6,270 nt of DNA, from the NCBI GenBank assembly GCA_946055445.1, contig CAMGGF010000079.1:1-6270 (forward strand), written 5' to 3'. Source of the DNA: an uncultured Ruminococcus sp. GTDB lineage: Bacteria > Bacillota > Clostridia > Oscillospirales > Acutalibacteraceae. The notes below the pieces were generated by a model. That model did not search any database. It was given only the letters and a program-made list of their open reading frames with translations, and was not told the DNA's origin. Shown here one piece after another: positions 1 to 5,171 of the stretch. How positions within the stretch are numbered: position 1 is the stretch's first letter; the number at the start of each line of letters is the position of its first letter. The position numbers were made by a program, and so were the translations under genes.

Positions 1-325
1 GCACGCTTTTGTTAAACAGCGCGCCGCCCTGCACCACGCGGTGCCCGACTGCGGTAATTTCCGAGATGTCGTCAATCACTTTGCTCTCGCCCGCGGTTAA
101 AAGGTCTTTCACCACATGGAAAGCCGCCGTGTGATTTGCCATTGGGACAAGTTTGTCCTTCACCTTGACCTCGTTGCCGTTCGGATAGTGCGTATAGGAA
201 ACGCAACTTTTTTCCTCGTCTTTCACGCGTTCACAAATGCCTTTTGCAATGAGTTGTTCGTTTTCCATATCAATTAACTGATATTTTAACGATGAACTGC
301 CTGCATTGATAACCAGGATTTTCAA
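1..325 (-). CDS. ackA: Acetate kinase, N-terminal part (gene continues beyond left edge)
   Basis: Acetate kinase interconverts acetate + ATP and acetyl phosphate + ADP in the cytoplasm; in fermenting anaerobes it is the ATP-yielding last step of the Pta-AckA pathway. Reading the minus strand from 325 gives about 108 codons starting MKILVINAGSSSLKYQLID, the family's diagnostic N-terminus (ASKHA-fold phosphate loop with the conserved Asn at residue 7 and the Ser cluster at 10-12). A later GHRVVQGG, with Arg at about residue 96, matches the conserved substrate-binding GHRVVHGG motif. The start is a TTG codon (complement of 323-325). It is chosen because the canonical N-terminus begins exactly there and a GGGGGAG ribosome binding site (complement of 331-337) lies 5 nt upstream. 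A full enzyme is about 400 residues, so roughly three quarters lies outside the window. The gene is divergent from tmcAL. Confidence 0.95.
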   Translation of the reverse strand, partial: MKILVINAGSSSLKYQLIDMENEQLIAKGICERVKDEEKSCVSYTHYPNGNEVKVKDKLVPMANHTAAFHVVKDLLTAGESKVIDDISEITAVGHRVVQGGALFNKSV

Positions 326-350
326 AAAAACTCCCCCAAACAAATTAAAC

Positions 351-379
351 TTGCAAGAATTTACAGTTTAGACTATTAT
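351..379 (+). promoter_or_regulatory. Probable sigma-A-type promoter of tmcAL, overlapping the ackA promoter
   Basis: TTGCAA (351-356), 17 nt, then TATTAT (374-379) fits a housekeeping promoter with 4/6 and 5/6 matches. Transcription would start near 386 and leave a leader of about 39 nt carrying an AAAGAGGAAG ribosome binding site (408-417) 7 nt before the ATG. The -10 is the other strand of the ackA -10, offset by one base. A weaker alternative is TTTACA (360-365) with TATTAT (385-390) at 19-nt spacing. Confidence 0.5.
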
Positions 380-403
380 ATACTTATTATATTGGAATTT
401 CAA
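375..403 (-). promoter_or_regulatory. Sigma-A-type promoter of ackA
   Basis: On the minus strand, TTGAAA (complement of 398-403) is followed after exactly 17 nt by a perfect TATAAT (complement of 375-380). Transcription would start near 368, giving a leader of about 43 nt before the TTG start codon. This is close to the housekeeping consensus and is the best promoter match in the window. It overlaps the proposed tmcAL promoter. Confidence 0.72.
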
Positions 404-424
404 GAGTAAAGAGGAAGTTTTTCT

Positions 425-1615
425 ATGGCAATCGCAGGGGTTATTGCAGAGTTTAATCCGTTTCATAACGGGCATCTCCATTTGCTGTCCGAAGCGCGCA
501 AAATTGCGCCGGACGGCGTTGTTGTTGTGCTCGGCGGCAATTTCACCCAACGCGGAGAGCCGGCTTTGTATGACAAGCACTATCGCGCCGCGGCGGCACT
601 GCGGGGCGGTGCGGATTTGGTGTTGGAATTGCCGATTGCGTTTTCCCTCTCTTCTGCGCCGATTTTTGCACGGGGCGGCGTGTCGGTTTTATCTGCTTTG
701 GGATTGGTGGATACACTCGTCTTTGGCAGTGAATGCGGGGATTTTTCGCGTCTTTCATTGGCGGCAGACGCCGTGGACGATGCGCGTGTGCAAACGGAAT
801 TGCAAACGCTTTTGCAAAAGGGACTTGTGTTTCCCGCCGCGCGCGAAGCGGCAGTGCGTGCGGTGTTCGGCGGTGATATTGCCGATGTTCTGCACAGCCC
901 GAATGACATTTTAGGCGTGGAGTATTTGCGTGCCGCGTGGGCGTGCAAAGCGGTGTTTCGGTGCGTGCCCGTGCCGCGAATCGGCAATGCACACGATGCA
1001 AATGCGCCTTGCGGGGCGTATGCCTCTGCCACGCTGTTGCGCGAAAATATACGGGCGGGGAAGACCGTGCAAGCGTTTATGCCGCAAAACGCCTATGCAA
1101 TTTTGCAAACGGCACTCAAGCGTCGCGAAGCGCCGTCCGATTATGCAAAACTGGATACCGCCGTGCTTGCATTTTTGCGCACCGCGACACCCGCTGATTT
1201 TTTCGATGTACCTGATGTGTCCGAGGGAATAGAAAACCGTATTCTCGCCGCCGCAAAAACGGCAAAAACGCTGTGGGAGGTGTTCGATACCGCCAAAACC
1301 AAACGGTATACGCACGCACGCATTCGCCGCGTGGTACTTTGCGCTTTTTTGGGGCTGAAAACGGATTTACAGCAAAACGGCGTGCCGTATTTGCGCGTTT
1401 TGGGCTTTACCGCGCGCGGAAAATCGCTGTTGCGCGCTGCACGCGAAACGGCAAAATTGCCGATTGTCATGCGTGCCGCCGACCTCGGTAAATGTACGCC
1501 CGAAGCGCAAAAACTGTTCGAAGCAGAATGCAAGTCTACCGACATTTTCAATCTGACTTTACCGCAAATTAAGCCTTGCGGTACCGAAATGACGGACAAT
1601 TTGGTGCAAATTTGA
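425..1615 (+). CDS. tmcAL: tRNA(Met) cytidine acetate ligase (TmcAL, former YlbM/DUF795)
   Basis: TmcAL forms N4-acetylcytidine at wobble position 34 of elongator tRNA-Met, using acetate and ATP through an acetyl-adenylate, which improves discrimination of AUG from AUA. The 396-residue product is close to the family's usual length of about 400. It opens with the nucleotidyltransferase signature: GVIAEFNPFHNGH at residues 5-17, with HNGH at 14-17. Further family blocks are GNFTQRGEPA (38-47), the LVLELP strand (65-70), FGSECGD (100-106), PRIG (184-187) and SATLLR (201-206); the C-terminal half is less recognisable. The ATG at 425 has a ribosome binding site 7 nt upstream and begins right at the conserved N-terminal strand. 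The gene is divergent from acetate kinase, which handles the same substrate. It lacks a convincing intrinsic terminator, so some readthrough into the next unit is possible. Confidence 0.93.
   Translation: MAIAGVIAEFNPFHNGHLHLLSEARKIAPDGVVVVLGGNFTQRGEPALYDKHYRAAAALRGGADLVLELPIAFSLSSAPIFARGGVSVLSALGLVDTLVFGSECGDFSRLSLAADAVDDARVQTELQTLLQKGLVFPAAREAAVRAVFGGDIADVLHSPNDILGVEYLRAAWACKAVFRCVPVPRIGNAHDANAPCGAYASATLLRENIRAGKTVQAFMPQNAYAILQTALKRREAPSDYAKLDTAVLAFLRTATPADFFDVPDVSEGIENRILAAAKTAKTLWEVFDTAKTKRYTHARIRRVVLCAFLGLKTDLQQNGVPYLRVLGFTARGKSLLRAARETAKLPIVMRAADLGKCTPEAQKLFEAECKSTDIFNLTLPQIKPCGTEMTDNLVQI
1560..1583 (+). repeat. Perfect 8-bp inverted repeat at the 3' end of tmcAL
   Basis: TACCGCAA (1560-1567) and TTGCGGTA (1576-1583) are perfect reverse complements around an 8-nt loop, ATTAAGCC. 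In RNA this would be a modest hairpin ending about 30 nt before the tmcAL stop codon. It is not directly followed by a T tract: the nearest T run is at 1617-1623. It is therefore not a standard intrinsic terminator. It could stabilise the 3' end of the message or be a by-product of the coding sequence. Confidence 0.5.
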
Positions 1616-1655
1616 ATTTTTTTGCAACTACACTTGCATTTTTACAAGTTTTTGC

Positions 1656-1683
1656 TTGATTTTACCCGTGAAAAGTCTATAAT
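1656..1683 (+). promoter_or_regulatory. Sigma-A-type promoter of the rpiR-family-led operon
   Basis: TTGATT (1656-1661), a 16-nt spacer and a perfect TATAAT (1678-1683) lie in the 106-bp AT-rich gap after tmcAL. Transcription would start near 1690. An AGAAGGA ribosome binding site (1708-1714) lies 7 nt before the ATG at 1722. No other strong promoter is seen before the downstream genes until the internal candidate in ispH, so this one probably serves the whole run. Confidence 0.62.
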
Positions 1684-1721
1684 AGAAACGATTGCAAAAA
1701 CGGAATGAGAAGGAATGAAAA

Positions 1722-2603
1722 ATGAACGAGTCATTGCTTGCCAAAATGGATGAAAATTTGCGCAGGCTGTCAAAAGGGCATAAAAAAATTGCCGCGTATA
1801 TCCAAGAGAATTATGACAAAGCGGCATTTATGACGGCCGCCGCGTTGGGGCAAAAAGTCGGCGTGAGCGAGTCTACGGTGGTGCGCTTTGCCACGGAACT
1901 CGGGTTTCAGGGGTACCCCGCACTGCAACGCGAATTGCAGCAGATGATTAAGTCGAAACTGACCGCCGTACAGCGTATGGAGGTGTCACAAAGTCTCATC
2001 GGTGACGGCGACATCATCAACAGTGTGCTGACAGGCGATATCGAGTTAATCCGCGAAACAGCGGAACGCACCTCGCGCGAAGATTTTAAGCGTGCACTTG
2101 AAGCCATCAACCACGCCAAGCGGATTTATATTTTGGGCGTTCGCTCGTCGGCGGCGCTTGCGTCTTTTTTGGCATTTTATTTTAATTTGGTGTTCGATTC
2201 GGTTGTGTTGGTCGATACTTCCAGCGCGTCGGAAATGTTCGAGCAGATGTTCCGCATTGATGAAAACGATGTCTGTATTGCGATAAGTTTCCCGCGGTAT
2301 TCGAAACAAACGGTCAACGCACTGCGCTTTATTGCAGACCGAAAAGCGAAAATCATTGCCATTACCGACACGGAAAAATCTCCCATTGCTTCTTTTGCAA
2401 ATTATTTGCTTGTCGCGCGCAGTGATATGGCGTCGGTGGTGGATTCTTTAACCGCACCCTTAAGCCTAATAAATGCCTTAATTGTCGGCGTAACGCTTTC
2501 GCGCCGTGAAGAGGTATATAACAATTTCAATAAATTAGAGGGCATTTGGGACGAATACCAAGTCTATGAAAAAACGGAGGAATCACCAACGGATGCAACC
2601 TAA
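1722..2603 (+). CDS. MurR/RpiR family transcriptional regulator (HTH + SIS domain)
   Basis: This is a cytoplasmic DNA-binding regulator of the RpiR family, whose members usually sense phosphosugars through a SIS domain and control sugar or amino-sugar genes. Residues 1-77 form the family's N-terminal helix-turn-helix domain. The recognition segment is visible as GVSESTVVRFATELGFQGY at about 47-65, matching the family's GVSxxTVxRFxxxLGFxGY pattern. Residues of about 125-255 form the SIS domain, with the sugar-phosphate loops visible as GVRSS (139-143) and SFPRYS (189-194). The total of 293 residues is typical. The ATG is supported by AGAAGGA 7 nt upstream. The end overlaps the next gene by 11 nt. 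The ligand and targets cannot be read from the sequence. No sugar-metabolism gene lies next to it here, so a specific role such as MurNAc-6-P sensing is not supported; autoregulation of this operon is possible. Confidence 0.9.
   Translation: MNESLLAKMDENLRRLSKGHKKIAAYIQENYDKAAFMTAAALGQKVGVSESTVVRFATELGFQGYPALQRELQQMIKSKLTAVQRMEVSQSLIGDGDIINSVLTGDIELIRETAERTSREDFKRALEAINHAKRIYILGVRSSAALASFLAFYFNLVFDSVVLVDTSSASEMFEQMFRIDENDVCIAISFPRYSKQTVNALRFIADRKAKIIAITDTEKSPIASFANYLLVARSDMASVVDSLTAPLSLINALIVGVTLSRREEVYNNFNKLEGIWDEYQVYEKTEESPTDAT
2576..2595 (+). promoter_or_regulatory. Ribosome binding site deciding the flavoprotein start
   Basis: GGAGG at 2576-2580 lies 12 nt before the ATG at 2593-2595. 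The longer in-frame ATG at 2566 has no comparable site ahead of it and would place this purine motif inside the gene. The dinucleotide-binding strand starts only a few residues after the 2593 start, as is usual for this family. Confidence 0.65.
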
Positions 2604-3843
2604 AAAAGTGCTGGTGGTCGGCGGCGGCGCCGCAGGATGCTTTGCGGCAGGTACGGCGGCGGAAAATAATGCCGAAGTCCTGTTGTTGGAGCGCAACGCC
2701 AAAATCGGCAGAAAACTGATGATCACGGGCAAAGGGCGTTGCAATGTCACCAACAACACGGACGAAGTGGATACTTTAATTCGCAACATTCCTGCAAACG
2801 GACGGTTTTTATACAGCGCCTTTTCAAACTTTATGCCGCAGGATACAATAGACTTTTTCGAGGACTACGGCGTGAAACTCAAAACCGAACGCGGCAACCG
2901 TGTATTTCCCGAAAGCGACCGCGCGGCGGATATTGTCGATGCACTCGACCGTTGGCTTTCGGAAAACGGCGTTCGCAGAATACAGGCGCGTGTTACGGAG
3001 TTGCTGACAGAAAACGGCGAAATAAAAGGCGTTAAAACCGAAACGGGCGACACATATTTCGCGGATTGTGTAATTTTGGCAACCGGCGGCAAATCTTACC
3101 CGAAAACCGGCTCAACGGGTGACGGTTATACGCTTGCGAAAAGTGTAGGACACACGGTAACGCCGTTGCGCCCGTCTTTGTCGGCACTTGTCTGCCGTGA
3201 GGGGTTTTGCAGTGATTGTATGGGGTTGTCCCTTAGAAATATTGCGCTGACGGTGAAAGATACCAAAACGAACAAGACCGTTTATACCGATTTCGGGGAA
3301 ATGCTGTTTACGCATTTCGGTGTTTCCGGCCCCGTTATTTTGTCAGCAAGCGCGCATATGCGCGAAATGGAACCTGCGCGGTATCATTTATTTGTGGATT
3401 TAAAACCCGCGCTGTCGCTTGAAAAAGTAGATGCGCGCATTTTGCGCGATTTCGGAGAAAATCAGAACAAAGCGATTGCAAATGTGTTGCCGCTGTTACT
3501 GCCGCGCGCGCTTGTGCCCGTGGTTTTGCGGCTGTCGGGCATTCGCCCGAATGAAAAGGTCAATCAAATCACGAAAGCACAGCGGCAAGCGTTGTGCAAT
3601 ACTGTAAAGTCCTTATCCTTAACAGTCATTGACTTCAATGATATCAAGGAAGCAATCGTTACTTCGGGCGGAATTTCCACTGCGGAAATCAACCCGAAAA
3701 CAATGGAAAGCAAACTGTGTAAAGGTTTATACCTTGTCGGAGAATTGCTCGATTGTGACGCCTATACAGGTGGATTTAACCTGCAAATTGCCTTTTCTAC
3801 GGGGCGGCTTGCAGGGCACGCGGCAAGCGGCGTAGATTTTTAA
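2593..3843 (+). CDS. NAD(P)/FAD-dependent oxidoreductase, HI0933/YhiN/BaiN family
   Basis: This is a soluble flavoprotein of the HI0933 family, sometimes labelled aminoacetone oxidase family or BaiN after a proposed bile-acid role in Clostridium scindens. The true substrate of most members is unknown. From the 2593 start the protein has 416 residues, close to the usual 400-420. Visible motifs are the FAD dinucleotide-binding loop VVGGGAAG (8-15), the acidic ribose-binding end at Glu33, the family block GRKLMITGKGRCNVTN (39-54), a GGKSYPKTGSTGDGY block mid-protein, and the C-terminal FAD-binding segment GELLDCDAYTGGFNLQIA (383-400). The start overlaps the regulator gene by 11 nt, which suggests translational coupling. 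An upstream in-frame ATG at 2566 would add 9 residues but is less well supported. cmk follows after 20 nt. Bile-acid activity should not be inferred from family membership alone. Confidence 0.9.
   Translation: MQPKKVLVVGGGAAGCFAAGTAAENNAEVLLLERNAKIGRKLMITGKGRCNVTNNTDEVDTLIRNIPANGRFLYSAFSNFMPQDTIDFFEDYGVKLKTERGNRVFPESDRAADIVDALDRWLSENGVRRIQARVTELLTENGEIKGVKTETGDTYFADCVILATGGKSYPKTGSTGDGYTLAKSVGHTVTPLRPSLSALVCREGFCSDCMGLSLRNIALTVKDTKTNKTVYTDFGEMLFTHFGVSGPVILSASAHMREMEPARYHLFVDLKPALSLEKVDARILRDFGENQNKAIANVLPLLLPRALVPVVLRLSGIRPNEKVNQITKAQRQALCNTVKSLSLTVIDFNDIKEAIVTSGGISTAEINPKTMESKLCKGLYLVGELLDCDAYTGGFNLQIAFSTGRLAGHAASGVDF
3601..3641 (+). repeat. Two adjacent inverted repeats inside the flavoprotein gene
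   Basis: ACTGTAAAG (3601-3609) pairs with CTTAACAGT (3618-3626) with one mismatch around an 8-nt loop. It is followed directly by TCATTGA (3626-3632) and TCAATGA (3635-3641), a perfect 7-bp inverted repeat with a 2-nt centre. Both lie in coding sequence (residues of about 337-350) that is locally more AT-rich than its surroundings. They may be chance; no function is assigned. Confidence 0.4.
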
Positions 3844-3863
3844 ACAAAAAGGAGACTGTTTCA

Positions 3864-4523
3864 ATGAATGTTGCCATTGACGGCCCCGCAGGCGCGGGGA
3901 AGAGCACCATTGCCCGTGCGGCGGCAAAGGAATTGGGCTTTGTTTATGTGGATACAGGCGCGCTGTACCGCGCCATCGGCGTATATTCTTTGCGGTGTGC
4001 GTCAGATACAAAAAATCCCGAAGCGGTGGCAAATACCTTGCCGCACATTCGCGTGGAACTGCAATTTCAAGACGGCGTACAGCATGTGCTGTTAAACGGG
4101 GAGGATGTGTCCGAAGAAATCCGTACCCCGCAAGCCTCTATGGCGGCGTCGGATGTGTCGGCGGTGCCTGCCGTGCGGCAGTTTTTGTTTGATTTACAGC
4201 GGGATATCGCCGCGAAAAACGACTGCATTATGGACGGGCGCGACATCGGCACGGTGGTTTTGCCGCATGCAGAGGTGAAAATCTTTTTAACCGCATCGCC
4301 CGAAGCACGCGCCATGCGCCGTTTTAAAGAATTGCAGGAAAAGGGCGCGACCGATACGTATGAAACGGTGCTTGCCGATTTAAAACAGCGCGATTATAAT
4401 GACTCGCATCGCGCTGTGGCACCCTTAAAGCCTGCCGCAGACAGCGTTTTGGTCGACACTTCCGCGCTGACGCTCCCGCAGTCGGTGGAAAAAGTTTTAG
4501 AGGTAATTAAGGAGAAACTTTAA
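3864..4523 (+). CDS. cmk: (d)CMP kinase / cytidylate kinase
   Basis: Cytidylate kinase phosphorylates CMP and dCMP to the diphosphates with ATP, feeding CDP pools for RNA, DNA and CDP-linked phospholipid synthesis. The 219-residue protein is of standard length. It begins with the P-loop DGPAGAGKST (6-15), then DTGALYRA (30-37), the family's conserved segment of the nucleoside monophosphate-binding region. DGRDIGT (124-130) is the conserved CMP-contacting block with Arg126 and Asp127. RDYNDSHRAVAPL (176-188) is the conserved lid/C-terminal segment with the Arg and Asp residues expected for CMP binding. An AAGGAG site (3849-3854) lies 9 nt before the ATG. It is separated from plsC by only 3 nt. 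Linkage to a downstream S1 gene is an old arrangement, also seen as cmk-rpsA in Escherichia coli and cmk-ypfD in Bacillus subtilis. Confidence 0.96.
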   Translation: MNVAIDGPAGAGKSTIARAAAKELGFVYVDTGALYRAIGVYSLRCASDTKNPEAVANTLPHIRVELQFQDGVQHVLLNGEDVSEEIRTPQASMAASDVSAVPAVRQFLFDLQRDIAAKNDCIMDGRDIGTVVLPHAEVKIFLTASPEARAMRRFKELQEKGATDTYETVLADLKQRDYNDSHRAVAPLKPAADSVLVDTSALTLPQSVEKVLEVIKEKL

Positions 4524-4526
4524 AAA

Positions 4527-5171
4527 ATGGATTCTGTTTACGATTTTTCCAAGGTGAAAGAATATAAAACCTACACCGCGTTAAAACCGGTGGCGGCGGT
4601 GGTGTGCAAAACCGTGCAAAAATGCACCTATGTCGGTAAGGAAAATATCCCGAAAACCGGCGGATTTATTTTGGCGTGTAACCACCAAAGCACTTTTGAC
4701 CCCATCGCCTTGGGCGGCGCAGGCGTACGCGTTGTGCACTTTATGGCAAAAGAAGAATTGTTCGAAAACAAGGCACTCGGCACATTTTTAACGCATATGA
4801 ACGCCTTTCCCGTGGTGCGCGGCAAAGGGGATATGACGGCGGTGAATTTCGCAGAGGAGATTATCCGCAACGGTTGGGTTTTGGGCATTTTCCCCGAGGG
4901 CACGCGTTCCCCGGATTATAAGCCGATGCGCGCAAAATCGGGTGTTGCGCTGATTGCGAAACAGACGGGCGCCGATGTGTTGCCTGCCGCGATTTATACG
5001 GATACCGAATACAAACGCGGCACGAAACTCACCGTGCGCTTCGGCACATTGATTAAAAACGAAGAATTTGGGTTTACGGACGAGGTGAAATCCCGCGAAT
5101 TAAAGGATGCCTCGCGCCGTATTATGGACGAAATCACGGCGCTTTGGGAGGAAGGACATTGCAAAAAATAA
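4527..5171 (+). CDS. plsC: 1-acyl-sn-glycerol-3-phosphate acyltransferase (PlsC/LPLAT family)
   Basis: PlsC transfers an acyl chain to lysophosphatidic acid to give phosphatidic acid, the precursor of membrane phospholipids, at the inner face of the membrane. The 214-residue protein shows the acyltransferase motifs in order: the catalytic HX4D as NHQSTFD (His53, Asp58), a PVVRG block (95-99) corresponding to motif II with its substrate-phosphate-binding Arg, FPEGTRS (122-128) as motif III, and a later LPAAIY segment as motif IV. No clear N-terminal membrane helix is evident; a moderately hydrophobic stretch (about 19-30) may give peripheral association. The ribosome binding site AAGGAG (4509-4514) lies inside the end of cmk, 12 nt before the ATG. 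The gene's 3' end overlaps the next gene by 13 nt. Acyl-acceptor specificity within the LPLAT superfamily cannot be fixed from the motifs alone. Confidence 0.92.
   Translation: MDSVYDFSKVKEYKTYTALKPVAAVVCKTVQKCTYVGKENIPKTGGFILACNHQSTFDPIALGGAGVRVVHFMAKEELFENKALGTFLTHMNAFPVVRGKGDMTAVNFAEEIIRNGWVLGIFPEGTRSPDYKPMRAKSGVALIAKQTGADVLPAAIYTDTEYKRGTKLTVRFGTLIKNEEFGFTDEVKSRELKDASRRIMDEITALWEEGHCKK
5147..5161 (+). promoter_or_regulatory. Ribosome binding site and TTG start of the IspH-S1 fusion
   Basis: GGAGG (5147-5151), inside the end of plsC, lies 7 nt before TTG at 5159-5161. No ATG or GTG exists at a suitable place before the conserved GFCFGV motif. Starting at this TTG puts the iron-sulfur and active-site residues at nearly the numbering of Escherichia coli IspH, which supports the choice. 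Confidence 0.8.

Noticed and set aside
368..580. Minus-strand open frame spanning the ackA-tmcAL gap
   Set aside because: It overlaps the start of tmcAL and the ackA promoter and has no family resemblance. Its end falls within AT-rich non-coding sequence.
543..1001. Long open frame on the minus strand opposite tmcAL (also 580-1032 and 1141-1599)
   Set aside because: The translations are Arg/Pro/Ala/His-rich with no family motif and lie wholly opposite a well-supported gene. They are shadow frames from the GC-rich codons of tmcAL.
350..1700. Recurring TTGCAA-type motif (CTTGCAAG at 350-357, TTTTTGCAA at 1619-1627, TTGCAAAAA at 1692-1700) as a shared operator
   Set aside because: TTGCAA is self-palindromic and also recurs inside tmcAL as Leu-Gln codons, so its presence in the gaps is weak evidence for a specific binding site.
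2566..2592. Nine-residue longer N-terminus for the flavoprotein from the ATG at 2566
   Set aside because: There is no ribosome binding site ahead of it. The GGAGG at 2576-2580 serves the ATG at 2593, and the FAD-binding strand begins directly after that start.
2593..3843. Assigning a bile-acid role (baiN) to the flavoprotein
   Set aside because: The HI0933 family is widespread in bacteria without bile-acid metabolism, and no other bai-type genes are in the window.
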